This document shows positions 45,512 to 55,020 of a stretch of DNA of 64,000 nucleotides, piece by piece. This DNA is from Thermoflavifilum sp. (GTDB taxonomy: Bacteria; Bacteroidota; Bacteroidia; Chitinophagales; Chitinophagaceae): assembly GCA_023511875.1 (NCBI GenBank), contig JAIMAQ010000009.1, forward strand, positions 1 through 64,000. The letters are read 5' to 3'. Both the position numbers and the translations under genes were made by a program. Position 1 is the stretch's first letter. Each line of letters starts with the position of its first letter. The notes beneath the pieces were generated by a model. It saw nothing but the letters and a program-made list of their open reading frames with translations, made no database searches and was not told the origin of the DNA.

Positions 45512-46918
45512 ATGTCAAACAGAAGAACCTTTTTAACCCAAATGGGTGGCTTAATCGGTTGGGTAACCGGTAGCCACTTGTGGGCAGGCGTAACAGCAAG
45601 TCCCGCAAAGACCAAGACATACGAGCTTTCTCCACTTATTTTTCCTATGTCGGGTGAAAGAGTGCGCGTGGCTACCGTAGGCATGGGAATTATGGGTTTT
45701 CAAGACACACGTTCTGTGACTCGGGTGCCAGGAGTGGAGCTTGTGGGTGTAGCCGATTTATATGATGGTCATTTGCGCAGGGCAAAAGAAGTATTTGGAG
45801 ACCAACTATTCACGACGCGTGATTACCGAGAATTGCTCGCTCGAAACGATATAGATGCGGTGATGATAGCCACGGCCGATTTGTGGCATAATACCGTAGC
45901 TATTGATGCGTTGAGGGCGGGAAAGGCCGTGTATTGTGAAAAACCAATGGTGCAACATCTCGACCAGGGGAAGGGTGTGATTGCTGCAGAGCAGCAATAT
46001 GGTAGGCCGTTGCAAGTGGGTAGTCAGCGCGTGAGCAGTGTGTTGTTTGCACAGGCAAAAAAATTATATGAGGCCGGAGAGATTGGCGAACTCAATCTTG
46101 TTGAGGCACGCATTGATCGGCATAGTGCCCTAGGCGCCTGGCAGTATTCTATTCCGCCCGACGCCTCCCCACAGACGATCGATTTTCAAACTTTTCTTAA
46201 AGACACGCCACCAGTGCCGTTCGACCCGGTTCGCTTTTTCCGCTGGAGAAATTATCAAGCCTATGGCACAGGCATCCCGGGTGACTTGTTTGTGCACTTG
46301 CTCAGTGGCTTGCATTTTATTACCGGTGCTTTAGGACCTACACGCATTTTTGCTACAGGTATGCTGAGTTACTGGAAAGATGGCCGCGATGTGCCCGACC
46401 TGATGATTGCCGCGATAGACTACCCTGCTCGAACGGGTTATCATCCAGCATTTCGGGTAATGTTGGAAGTAAATTTCGCCGATGGAAGTGGTGGCGGAAG
46501 TTATACCCGATTGGTGGGTTCGGAAGGGATGATCGAAATTGGCGACACAACTTGTGTGTTGAAACGCATGCCTCTGCCTCAGGCTCCTGGCTACGGCGGC
46601 TGGGATAGCTTTGAGACTTTTCCTATGGAAATACAGCAGGCATTTGTGAAACAATATGATGAGCGATATCCTTCCAACACTCGTCTGGCACCCCCTGCTG
46701 AGCAAATCGTGTTTACTGCTCCTCAAGGTTATGACGATCATCAAGAGCATGTGCAGCATTTCATAGATGCCGTGCGAGGAAAGAAAAAGGTGGTGGAAGA
46801 TGCTAGCTTTGGTTTTCGTGCAGCAGCACCAGCTTTGGCTTGTAACTTAAGCTATTTTCAGCAGAAGCCAGTTTACTGGGATGCCGGGAAGATGCAATTG
46901 GCTAGTTTTTCTGGATAG
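45512..46918 (+). CDS. Gfo/Idh/MocA-family oxidoreductase with Tat-type signal
   Basis: 468 residues. The N-terminus SNRRTFLTQMGGLIG is a twin-arginine export signal, so it probably acts in the periplasm carrying its bound NAD(P). The Rossmann part has VRVATVGMGIMGFQDTRSV, then DAVMIATADLWHNTVAIDALRAGKAVYCEKPM, the EKP motif of the family. The C-terminal domain (FRWRNYQAYGTGIPGDLFVHLLSGLHF) supplies the substrate site. Exported members often act on sugars or modified glycans; the substrate is unknown. It starts 3 nt after the GlsB-type gene and is followed after 8 nt by the DUF488 gene, so the three form an operon. Confidence 0.93.
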   Translation: MSNRRTFLTQMGGLIGWVTGSHLWAGVTASPAKTKTYELSPLIFPMSGERVRVATVGMGIMGFQDTRSVTRVPGVELVGVADLYDGHLRRAKEVFGDQLFTTRDYRELLARNDIDAVMIATADLWHNTVAIDALRAGKAVYCEKPMVQHLDQGKGVIAAEQQYGRPLQVGSQRVSSVLFAQAKKLYEAGEIGELNLVEARIDRHSALGAWQYSIPPDASPQTIDFQTFLKDTPPVPFDPVRFFRWRNYQAYGTGIPGDLFVHLLSGLHFITGALGPTRIFATGMLSYWKDGRDVPDLMIAAIDYPARTGYHPAFRVMLEVNFADGSGGGSYTRLVGSEGMIEIGDTTCVLKRMPLPQAPGYGGWDSFETFPMEIQQAFVKQYDERYPSNTRLAPPAEQIVFTAPQGYDDHQEHVQHFIDAVRGKKKVVEDASFGFRAAAPALACNLSYFQQKPVYWDAGKMQLASFSG

Positions 46919-46926
46919 TTGTTTCT

Positions 46927-47487
46927 ATGCAGCATAGCGATGTGCCTCTCCAAACAGATTCTGGGCTTTCTGTTTTCACCATTGGCCATTCCACCCATTC
47001 AATAGAGCGTTTTTTGGGTTTGCTTCAAGCACATGAGATAGCTTTATTGGTAGATATTCGCTCTTTTCCTGGCTCTCGCTATGTGCCCCAATTTAATGCT
47101 GAGCAACTTGCAGAGACGCTCTCGAAAGCGGGAATGGCTTATCGGCATCTACAAGCTTTAGGAGGCAGAAGAAAAGAGCTGCCGCACTCGATAAATACGG
47201 GTTGGAAGAATGCCTCGTTTCGAGGCTTTGCCGATTATATGCAAACCGCACATTTTGAAGAAGGCTTACAAGAGCTTATTACGCTGGCCATGAAGCAGCA
47301 CACGTGTATCATGTGTGCCGAAGCCTTGCCCTGGCGCTGCCATCGCTCATTGGTGGCCGATGCCCTGCTGGTACGAGACATACAAGTATGGCATATCATG
47401 CCCGATGCGCATCTGGCTCCGCACGTGCTTACGCGTTTTGCTCAGGTAAAAGGAACACAGGTTTGGTATCCTGCTTCAGATGTGTAG
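46927..47487 (+). CDS. DUF488-family protein
   Basis: 186 residues. The N-terminus FTIGHSTHSIERFLGLLQAHEIALLVDIRSFPGSR is the hallmark of DUF488, and the later CAEALPWRCHRSLVADALL contains its conserved Cys-Ala-Glu and Cys-His-Arg residues. The biochemical function of the family is not established. It starts 8 nt after the oxidoreductase, so it is probably read from the same transcript, and is convergent with the ABC1-kinase gene with 26 bp between stops. Confidence 0.93.
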   Translation: MQHSDVPLQTDSGLSVFTIGHSTHSIERFLGLLQAHEIALLVDIRSFPGSRYVPQFNAEQLAETLSKAGMAYRHLQALGGRRKELPHSINTGWKNASFRGFADYMQTAHFEEGLQELITLAMKQHTCIMCAEALPWRCHRSLVADALLVRDIQVWHIMPDAHLAPHVLTRFAQVKGTQVWYPASDV

Positions 47488-47513
47488 CCATTTCCCTTTT
47501 GCTGGTTGGTCAC

Positions 47514-48884
47514 CTATTTGGAATCTTCAATCAGTGCAGTAGAATGTTCGGGACGGAGATAGGAACGCAAGGAATCGATATGTTGCCAGCTCGTTTTCAC
47601 CTGGGCTTTGAGGTCGCCCAATAAAGAGTATAGTCCGAAATAGGTGCGGTTGATATACAGCGAATGTCGTGTGCCTCTCACAATTTTAGAATGGCGTACT
47701 TCTGGAAGAGAATACACATAGTCGGTATATGCATAGATTTCGTTGAAAAAATCGGGATCTCCGAAGTCAAATATTTCACGTTGGAAAGGTAATGTGGTGA
47801 GGTCAATTAATTTTTGAAACAAATCTGAGAAAAAACGAATTTCTTTTTCTGTATCCGTTGGATGTAAAATACCCAGTTGCCGAAAGATTTCCATTCGGTG
47901 GGCCTCGTCGCGCAAAAGTTCGGGGCGGGTAAGGGCAAAATAATGACTATAGAAATCATCTGGTATTTCTTTGACACAACCAAAATCAATAATCCCCACT
48001 TGACCATTGGGTTGAAACAAGAAATTTCCTGGATGTGGATCGGCGTGTACTTTTCGCAAGTGGTGAATTTGAAATTGGTAAAAATCCCATAAAGCTTGTC
48101 CAGCTCGGTTGCGTACTTCTTGACTGGGTTGTGTATCTAAAAATTCGGGTAGATGGAGTCCTTCGAGCCAATCCATCGTGATGATTTTATCCGAAGAATA
48201 TTCAGGATAATAATGTGGGAAAATGAGCCCGGGTAGGGAGGAACATTCTGCCGTTAGCTCACGGGAACGTTGCAGTTCGAGTTGATAGTTGGTTTCTTCG
48301 AGCAGCTTGGTTTCTACCTCTTCGAAATATTGATCCATATCGGCTTCCTGAAGACCAACGATGCGGATAGCGATAGGCTTCACGATGCGCAGGTCTGATT
48401 TCACACTATGTGCTACTCCTGGATATTGGATTTTGACGGCTAATTTTTTCCCATTTTTCCAGGCTTCATGCACCTGCCCAATCGAGGCGGCATGTGAAGC
48501 ATGGATATTGAAACGATCGAAGAGTTGCGCAGGGGTTTTTCCCAGGCTTTTCAAAAAAGTGTTTACCACTAAGGGGCCGCTCAGCGGAGGTGCGCTGTAT
48601 TGCGATAAGGCAAATTTTTTTGCATAAGCAGGAGGGAGAAATCCGCGGTCGAGGCTGAGCATTTGTGCTACCTTTAAGGCGCTACCTTTAAGGTTGCTCA
48701 GTACATCGTAGATATCTTCTGCATTGGCTTCATGTAGTTGCTCTCTGGGCACAGAAGGATCGATTAGCTTACGGGTATAATGTTTAACATAATTTACCCC
48801 TAATTTAGCCCCTGTAAATGCGAAACGAGCTGCACGTTCCACCTTCGTGGTGGGTATGCTATTTTGTTCTTTGGGGATATTCAT
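47514..48884 (-). CDS. ABC1/UbiB-family atypical kinase
   Basis: 456 residues, cytoplasmic or membrane-associated, of the AarF/UbiB family. Seen are the N-terminal LKGSALKVAQMLSLDRGFLP, the Ala-rich loop HAASIGQVHEAWKNGKKLAVKIQYPG with the Lys, and KVHADPHPGNFLFQPNGQVGIIDFGCVKE, the catalytic DPHPGN and DFG-type residues. The family signature is K-x-G-Q before MLS; here it reads K-V-A-Q, so the Gly is Ala. The function in this organism is not known, though such proteins are linked to lipid or quinone metabolism. It overlaps the upstream TetR-like gene by 4 bp. Confidence 0.92.
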   Translation of the reverse strand: MNIPKEQNSIPTTKVERAARFAFTGAKLGVNYVKHYTRKLIDPSVPREQLHEANAEDIYDVLSNLKGSALKVAQMLSLDRGFLPPAYAKKFALSQYSAPPLSGPLVVNTFLKSLGKTPAQLFDRFNIHASHAASIGQVHEAWKNGKKLAVKIQYPGVAHSVKSDLRIVKPIAIRIVGLQEADMDQYFEEVETKLLEETNYQLELQRSRELTAECSSLPGLIFPHYYPEYSSDKIITMDWLEGLHLPEFLDTQPSQEVRNRAGQALWDFYQFQIHHLRKVHADPHPGNFLFQPNGQVGIIDFGCVKEIPDDFYSHYFALTRPELLRDEAHRMEIFRQLGILHPTDTEKEIRFFSDLFQKLIDLTTLPFQREIFDFGDPDFFNEIYAYTDYVYSLPEVRHSKIVRGTRHSLYINRTYFGLYSLLGDLKAQVKTSWQHIDSLRSYLRPEHSTALIEDSK

Positions 48885-49510
48885 GCTTTTTTCGTCAAAA
48901 GAAACTTACCAAAATCTACAATTCGATCGAGCGTATGGCTGCCTACCAGGTCGAAGCTTAGATTAACGGCTTTTTCGATAGCCGCATCGGTGAGTTCAAA
49001 CTGCTTGCTATCATCATGTATCCAATATTTTAATACAAACAGCAGTTGTGCCCAGAATCCGTATTTGTATTGATCGGTTAAGAGTTTACGGTTTTTGATT
49101 TCCCGTTGTTCGATGCCTGCCTGAATGAGTTTTTCGACGTAATCTAAAAAAGCCTGTTTACATGTAGCTAGCTGATGGTCGGCGAAGGCAGGTAAAAACA
49201 ACCGATGTTGTTGCAGCAAGATATAGCTTCGGTGATCGCGCAGTTTTTGAATCCAGAGATAATAGAAAGCCAACAATTTCTCGCGAGCAGAATATTGCTG
49301 ATAGGTTTCATCTTGCTGGAGCTGTTGCACAGTATCTTCGAAAAGCTGCTTCCAAAAGTCTTTTTCTACGGCGCTAAAAGAAGCATATGATTCGTAGAAC
49401 TCACGTTCGGAAATGCCTATTTGTTGAGCAAAAGCATATACCGAAGAAGGTGGCTCACCATGCTCGAGCCAATATTGCTCATAGGCAGCACAAATTTCAC
49501 GCGGTGTCAT
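48881..49510 (-). CDS. TetR-like transcriptional regulator
   Basis: 209 residues. The N-terminus has a helix-turn-helix pattern (SSVYAFAQQIGISEREFYESYASFSAVEKDFW), matching the first helices of TetR proteins. The rest is helical, with a C-terminal region resembling TetR ligand-binding domains found next to ABC1 kinases in Bacteroidota. It overlaps the ABC1-kinase gene by 4 bp (translational coupling) and probably controls that operon; this is inferred from position. No clear palindrome was identified in front of it. Confidence 0.8.
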   Translation of the reverse strand: MTPREICAAYEQYWLEHGEPPSSVYAFAQQIGISEREFYESYASFSAVEKDFWKQLFEDTVQQLQQDETYQQYSAREKLLAFYYLWIQKLRDHRSYILLQQHRLFLPAFADHQLATCKQAFLDYVEKLIQAGIEQREIKNRKLLTDQYKYGFWAQLLFVLKYWIHDDSKQFELTDAAIEKAVNLSFDLVGSHTLDRIVDFGKFLLTKKA

Positions 49511-49607
49511 AATCGAAGTTTAATTGTGCATTTAATTTACGAAGAAGATTATGCAATTCAACAAAGAAATAGGCAGATGGTTGAGAAATTAACGTTTTTT
49601 TGTGCAC

Positions 49608-52600
49608 ATGCGCCTCTTGTTGGATGCAGGCTATAGCCATCTGCTAACACGGCGTTGTGGCTGTGGTAAATGGATGCTAACCAGCATGTTGATGACTTGT
49701 TGCGCGTTACACGTGTTGCAAGCTTCTGCCCAAACCCATCAGCGTGCAGCTCAGATATGGAAGAATTTGAGATCAACATGCTTGAAGTTAAGTGGCGATA
49801 CGCTTGTTATCGATACCCTCAGCATAGTGCCGGGTAGCTTACGTGTATACGGTGTAGCCGATAGTGATTATATCGTCTATCCATTACAAGGATATCTGGT
49901 ATGGAAGCATTGGCCTGCGCTCGACAGTGTATGCCTACAATATCGGGTATTGCCTCAACAACTCGCTGCACCCATTTTCCGATATTCTCCTCAACTCGCT
50001 CAACAAGGTTTTGTGTTGAATACAGCTTATCAGCCCGGTGAATTTCCCTCGCTAAGCAGGCATATGCCAGGCCAATTGGAATATTCAGGTAGTTTGGGGA
50101 GAAGCCTCGGTTTTGGCAATAACCAGAGCGTGGTGGTAGGCTCGGCCATGAATTTGCAGGTGTCTGGATATTTGCCCGATAGTATTCGCGTGGAAGCTGC
50201 CGTCAGCGATCAGCAGTTACCTATCCAACCTGCAGGCAATACGGCCACCTTGCAAGAGCTCGATCAAGTGTATGTGCGATTTACTCGGCGGGCTGATCGG
50301 GTACAACTGGGCGATTTTGACCTTAGTGGACAAACTTATTTCATGCGCTTTTTTAAGCGTTTGCAAGGAATATCGTTTAGTCATGGTTGGGAGGCTTCTC
50401 CAGACGACATTTCCAGCAAGGGCTCTTCCAAAATAAAGTTTCAGCTGGCGGGGGCTATTTCAAAGGGTATCCAAGCAAGAAATATCTTTCAAGGCCAGGA
50501 AGGCAATCAAGGCCCATACCCTCTACATGGCAATCAAGGGGAACTCAATATTTTGGTGCTGGCGGGTACAGAAAAAGTGTATCTAAATGGGCAGTTGTTG
50601 CAAAGGGGAGTAGACCGCGATTATGTGATCGATTATAATACAGGGCAAATCACCTTTACTCCACACCGCCTCATCACTTCAGATAGCCGCATACAAGTGG
50701 AGTTTGAATACGCTAATCAATATTACCAAAATATACTTTGGTATGCAGCTGGTTGCTGGCAACCCACATCTCATATAGAAGTGAATATGCATGTATACAA
50801 CAATACCGACAATCGAAGAAATCCATTGGTGGCCCCACTCGATGCGGGTCAACAGCAGTTTCTTCGTCGAATAGGCCTGCATACTGATCAAGCTTTTTAT
50901 CCCAACGCTGTACCTGATACAGCCATCACACAACAGGTTCTTTATCGGCGTATCGATACGGTAGTCAATGGCATTCTATACGATAGTGTGTATGTCTTTA
51001 GCCAGCAATTATCAACAACAGACACGCTGTATCGGGTGAGTTTTAGTTATGTGGGGGCAGGGCGGGGCGATTATGTATTAAGCCAGAGTCTGCTCAATGG
51101 ACACGTGTATAGCTGGGTAGCCCCAGTGAATAATCAGCATCAAGGCGATTATGTAGCAGCCGTTTTATTGGTAGCTCCTCGCAGTCAACAACTGGTTACC
51201 TTGAGCACCGAGGCTCGGCTTTCCCCTCGAAGCACACTAGAAGGCGAGGTTGCGTGGAGTCGTTTGAATGTCAATACTTTCTCACCTGCTGCCGCTCATC
51301 AAGGCATGGCTGCTCGGCTTGGTTTTCAACAGGAGATACCCATTTCACATTTTTTTTCCCGACCTGCCAGCGTACAAACCCAGCTTAGATATACCTTCAC
51401 CTCCCCGCAATTTCAAGCTTTGCAACCCTATCGCCCCATGGAGTTTAATCGTGATTGGAGCTTACCATTAGATAGCATATTGGCGCCCGCCAATGAACAC
51501 CTCATATCTTTTTCTACGGGCATCGCTCAACCTGAAGGGTTAAGCCTAAACTATTTATTTCAAGGTTACTGGCGTAGCCTGGATGCTCTGCCTGATGTGG
51601 GTTTTCGTGGACTGGCTCATCAATTAAATTGGACCTATACCTATAGGCAATTTTCCACGCAAGCCCAGTTGGCTTTTACCCATGTGTTTAGCCCTACATA
51701 TTTGGCCAGCATGTGGAAGCCCATTATTTCTCTTGCCAAAACCTGGCATGTTGAAGGCAATGCACATTGGGAGTGGCGTGTTAGCTGGCGTCAGGAAAAA
51801 GATGCCATAAAAGCTACACAAGCCGATACCTTACTCCCCAATAGCTATGATTTTCAGGAAACCACTATCGTGATGGAAAGGCAAGCATTGTGGGGCAACA
51901 TAGGTTTTTCGGCTAATTATCGCAGCGATCTTATGCCTCGAGGCAAAGCAGGATTTGGAAATGGAGTGCAGGGCAAAACCTATCGATTATTTGGTAGCCG
52001 TGAAGGTCTGTATCATCAAATCCAAGGAGAATTGGCTTATCGAAATGTGCACATCCAGGATAGCGGTTTTCTCTTTCATCGCGATACTTCACGAACAGAT
52101 ATTTCTGGGGGTCGATTTCTCACTGGCCAAGTGATCGATCATGTGGCTACGAAAAATGGTTTTTTAGACCATCATCTGGTGTATACCCTTACTGGTGGGC
52201 AGCAGCAAGAGCTAGCGTATACCTATGTAGAGGTGCCTACTGGGCAAGGCCAATACATATGGATCGATTACAATCACGATGGCATTGCACAAACCAATGA
52301 ATTTCAGCCAGCTTCTTTTAAAGATCAAGGCAATTATGTGCGGATATATACTCCTGGCAGTCGATTTTTACCTACACGTCTGGTACAATGGGACCAACAA
52401 TGGACGCTTACGCCGGCTCGTTTCTGGTCAGCACCACCTTCCCGCTTAGCCCGTTGGCTCTCTCAACTGCGTGTGAATAGTCGTATCAACCTGTCTCGAC
52501 AACGGCTGGCTGGTAGTGGATTTTTATTCAATCCATTTCAACGTTCAGGTGGTGATTCGGCGTGGGTAAATAGCCATACCGAGATGATGCATAGCGTGTT

Positions 52601-53219
52601 TATCCATCAACTCAGTGCCAGCTGGAATCTAAATTATACATATCAATGGGTGAGCGATTGCCAACAAATGCTGTATGGGCAGCAGATGCATGCGTTACGC
52701 CAACATACAGTTCGCCTGCATTGGAATGCCATAGCTGGGTATAGCTTTTCGGGGGAATGGACAGCCGGGCGGACGGTCGACAGCCTTGCTGGCCAGGCTG
52801 AACAGCGCTATGATTACACCTTTCAGAGCTGGGCTCCTACAGTGCAATATGTGCCCAATACCCAATGGCGGGTGGAATGGCGATACAACTGGGAACATAA
52901 GCAAAATGCTATTGATGCGGGTGGTGAAAGCTACTCGGGACAAGCCATAACGGGTATGCTGAACTGGAGCCGGCTTGCAACAATGCGCTTAGAGATCAGC
53001 TGCACCTGTAAATACATCCGTTTCCGGGGCGCAACGAGTAGTGCTGCAGGATTTAGCATGCTAGAAGGACTAATGCCTGGCAGAAATTGGCTTTGGCACA
53101 TAGGATGCACTCGCCGGCTTGCAGGCAATATAGAACTCGATTTTATTTACGAGGGAAGAAAAACCGCAACCGCTCGAGTCATTCATACCGGTACAGCAAC
53201 CATCAGAGCGGTCTTTTAG
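49608..53219 (+). CDS. Very large outer-membrane protein, unknown function
   Basis: About 1203 residues. A signal peptide is present if translation starts near MLTSMLMTCCALHVLQASAQ (ATG at 49674); the longer ATG at 49608 or GTG at 49602 leaves a long N-region, so the start is uncertain. After an N-terminal soluble region (VYGVADSDYIVYPLQGYLVW), there is a segment with EKVYLNGQLLQRGVDRDYVIDYNTGQITFTP, a pattern seen in several large Bacteroidota surface proteins. The remaining 800 residues are alternating aromatic strands ending in RVIHTGTATIRAVF, indicating a beta-barrel. No enzyme motif was found. It stands alone on its strand and is convergent with the coiled-coil gene after 13 bp. Confidence 0.82.
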   Translation: MRLLLDAGYSHLLTRRCGCGKWMLTSMLMTCCALHVLQASAQTHQRAAQIWKNLRSTCLKLSGDTLVIDTLSIVPGSLRVYGVADSDYIVYPLQGYLVWKHWPALDSVCLQYRVLPQQLAAPIFRYSPQLAQQGFVLNTAYQPGEFPSLSRHMPGQLEYSGSLGRSLGFGNNQSVVVGSAMNLQVSGYLPDSIRVEAAVSDQQLPIQPAGNTATLQELDQVYVRFTRRADRVQLGDFDLSGQTYFMRFFKRLQGISFSHGWEASPDDISSKGSSKIKFQLAGAISKGIQARNIFQGQEGNQGPYPLHGNQGELNILVLAGTEKVYLNGQLLQRGVDRDYVIDYNTGQITFTPHRLITSDSRIQVEFEYANQYYQNILWYAAGCWQPTSHIEVNMHVYNNTDNRRNPLVAPLDAGQQQFLRRIGLHTDQAFYPNAVPDTAITQQVLYRRIDTVVNGILYDSVYVFSQQLSTTDTLYRVSFSYVGAGRGDYVLSQSLLNGHVYSWVAPVNNQHQGDYVAAVLLVAPRSQQLVTLSTEARLSPRSTLEGEVAWSRLNVNTFSPAAAHQGMAARLGFQQEIPISHFFSRPASVQTQLRYTFTSPQFQALQPYRPMEFNRDWSLPLDSILAPANEHLISFSTGIAQPEGLSLNYLFQGYWRSLDALPDVGFRGLAHQLNWTYTYRQFSTQAQLAFTHVFSPTYLASMWKPIISLAKTWHVEGNAHWEWRVSWRQEKDAIKATQADTLLPNSYDFQETTIVMERQALWGNIGFSANYRSDLMPRGKAGFGNGVQGKTYRLFGSREGLYHQIQGELAYRNVHIQDSGFLFHRDTSRTDISGGRFLTGQVIDHVATKNGFLDHHLVYTLTGGQQQELAYTYVEVPTGQGQYIWIDYNHDGIAQTNEFQPASFKDQGNYVRIYTPGSRFLPTRLVQWDQQWTLTPARFWSAPPSRLARWLSQLRVNSRINLSRQRLAGSGFLFNPFQRSGGDSAWVNSHTEMMHSVFIHQLSASWNLNYTYQWVSDCQQMLYGQQMHALRQHTVRLHWNAIAGYSFSGEWTAGRTVDSLAGQAEQRYDYTFQSWAPTVQYVPNTQWRVEWRYNWEHKQNAIDAGGESYSGQAITGMLNWSRLATMRLEISCTCKYIRFRGATSSAAGFSMLEGLMPGRNWLWHIGCTRRLAGNIELDFIYEGRKTATARVIHTGTATIRAVF

Positions 53220-53232
53220 CCGGCTATTGATT

Positions 53233-54204
53233 TCACAGAAAACCACCTTTTCGCATGTCTACATCTCCCTGGCCAATTAGATAGCCATTTTCATAAATTT
53301 CCACTTTGTAGGTGCCCGGTTTGAAAGGAGCATTTTGTTTCCAATCGATATCTACATGCGTCTTCTTTCCGGTTTCATAGTTTACCGTTTTCATGGCGGT
53401 ATAGAGTTTTTCCGTGCCGTCGGCCAGCGTAAAGCGGCCCGATCCTAAGGCTTCCACAGCCAGGGGTTTGCCATCGGGGTCGGTGATGCATACGTAGATG
53501 TCTTTTGGACCAGAAGGTGTAATGCGGTTTTCATCGAGATCAAAACTAACTCGCATCATATCGGCTCGCTTAGCCCGAGTGGTTTCAACTTCTTTACCAC
53601 TTTTTTTCAGGTGGAGTGGGATGATCTCAATATGAGATGCATGCAATACACTTCCTAGTTGCACTTGTTGTGCAAGTTGCTGATTGACTTGTTGGGCGGT
53701 GTCTAGGTTACGTTTCAAAGAATCGCGTTGTTGGGTGAGCACGATTTTTTCGCCTTCCAGGCGTTCAATTTCTTGTTTATATTGTTCAATTGTCGCATTG
53801 AGCTGCTGAATAAGTTGGCGAGCTTCTTCTAGCTGTGCTCGAGTAGCATTGCGATCGTTGAGGATGCTTTGGATGCGTGCTTTTAAGGCGCTGATTTCTT
53901 TGTTATTGGCCTTCAATAGGCTATCCATGTGGGTATTTTGCGAAGTCAGCTGATCGATCATCGCATTGGCAGCCTCGTATTCCTTTTGCAGCTCATTGCG
54001 AGCAGAATCGGTAGAAGCGATTTGCTGAGTAAGTTGAATTTCCTTTTGTTTGTGTTGCGATTTATCGTAAATCAAATATCCCCAGGTAGCCAACAGTGCA
54101 ACGATGAGGATGATGTACAATAGACTCCGGTTTCCACGTTTTTCGGGAGTGGGGTCGGCGCTTGAAGAAGCACCTGGCTCGGTAGGAAATTGCGTGTCTG
54201 CCAT
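53233..54204 (-). CDS. Membrane-anchored coiled-coil protein, unknown function
   Basis: 323 residues from the ATG at 54204 (MADTQFPTEPG); the frame is open to 54237. A short Pro/Ser-rich cytoplasmic N-terminus is followed by one membrane helix (SLLYIILIVALLATWGYLIY, about residues 26-45). A long heptad-like coiled coil follows (about 50-190; KQKEIQLTQQIAS through LKRNLDTAQQVNQQLAQQ), then a strand-rich C-terminal domain ending YLIGQGDVDMRKGGFL. The C-terminal domain should be periplasmic. Such proteins are common and uncharacterised in Bacteroidota. It is divergent from the exonuclease gene with overlapping upstream regions. Confidence 0.8.
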   Translation of the reverse strand: MADTQFPTEPGASSSADPTPEKRGNRSLLYIILIVALLATWGYLIYDKSQHKQKEIQLTQQIASTDSARNELQKEYEAANAMIDQLTSQNTHMDSLLKANNKEISALKARIQSILNDRNATRAQLEEARQLIQQLNATIEQYKQEIERLEGEKIVLTQQRDSLKRNLDTAQQVNQQLAQQVQLGSVLHASHIEIIPLHLKKSGKEVETTRAKRADMMRVSFDLDENRITPSGPKDIYVCITDPDGKPLAVEALGSGRFTLADGTEKLYTAMKTVNYETGKKTHVDIDWKQNAPFKPGTYKVEIYENGYLIGQGDVDMRKGGFL

Positions 54205-54228
54205 ATGTTGTAGGTTTTGGTGAAAAAA

Positions 54229-55020
54229 ATGAATCATTTACAAATTAGTAAAATTTTTTTTCTGGTGTTCAAGCAAATATCCTTAACAGATCTTCTCTTT
54301 CTCGACATCGAAACAGTACCCGCTGAATCTCATTTTCATCAGTTGCCGGCCATTATGCAAGAACTCTGGATGGAAAAATTATCAAAAACTAAGCCAGAGT
54401 CTGAAATGTCTGCTGCCGATGCTTATGCCAATCGAGCGGGCATTTATGCAGAGTTTGGAAAAATTATCTGCATCAGCATGGGATTTTTTTATTATCTGCC
54501 TTATGATGGAATAAATAAACGCCTGCAATTGCGCGTCACTTCTTTTAGTGGGGATGATGAAACTCAGGTACTGAACGGATTTTTTGGGGTAATCGAGAGG
54601 TTAAACAATAAAGACACTTTGAAATTTGTCGGGCACAATATTCAAGAATTTGATTTACCCTACATATGTAGGCGAGCCATTATTTTGGGGCTCGAATTAC
54701 CCGAAAAGCTCCAATGGTATGGCAAGAAACCCTGGGAAGTGCCCGTGATAGATACCTTGCATTTGTGGCGGTTTGGAGATCATAAACATTATATTTCTTT
54801 ACAACTCCTCACCACGGTATTGGGGATTGCTTCTCCAAAAGAAGACATGCGCGGAAGTGAGGTGGCCAGCATTTACTGGCAAGAACATGATTTGGAGCGG
54901 ATAGCTCAATATTGTCAGAAAGATGTGGTAGCGGTTGCGCAACTTTTGTTGCGGCTACGGCATGAGCCCTTGCTTGCAGAAGATCAAATTGAATACATTA
55001 GACAAATTCCAATAAAGTGA
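54229..55020 (+). CDS. 3'-5' exonuclease (DEDDy-type, RNase H-like)
   Basis: 263 residues from the ATG at 54229 (upstream in-frame TTG 54217). Exonuclease I motif: LLFLDIETVP (Asp and Glu). Exo II: FVGHNIQEFDLPYICRR (Asn and Asp). Exo III: RIAQYCQKDVVAVAQLL (Tyr-x3-Asp), so this is a DEDDy-type nuclease like the predicted PolB-related 3'-5' exonucleases of Bacteroidota. It probably trims single-stranded nucleic acid; the substrate is not known. It overlaps the 3' end of the convergent metallophosphoesterase gene by 23 bp. Confidence 0.9.
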   Translation: MNHLQISKIFFLVFKQISLTDLLFLDIETVPAESHFHQLPAIMQELWMEKLSKTKPESEMSAADAYANRAGIYAEFGKIICISMGFFYYLPYDGINKRLQLRVTSFSGDDETQVLNGFFGVIERLNNKDTLKFVGHNIQEFDLPYICRRAIILGLELPEKLQWYGKKPWEVPVIDTLHLWRFGDHKHYISLQLLTTVLGIASPKEDMRGSEVASIYWQEHDLERIAQYCQKDVVAVAQLLLRLRHEPLLAEDQIEYIRQIPIK

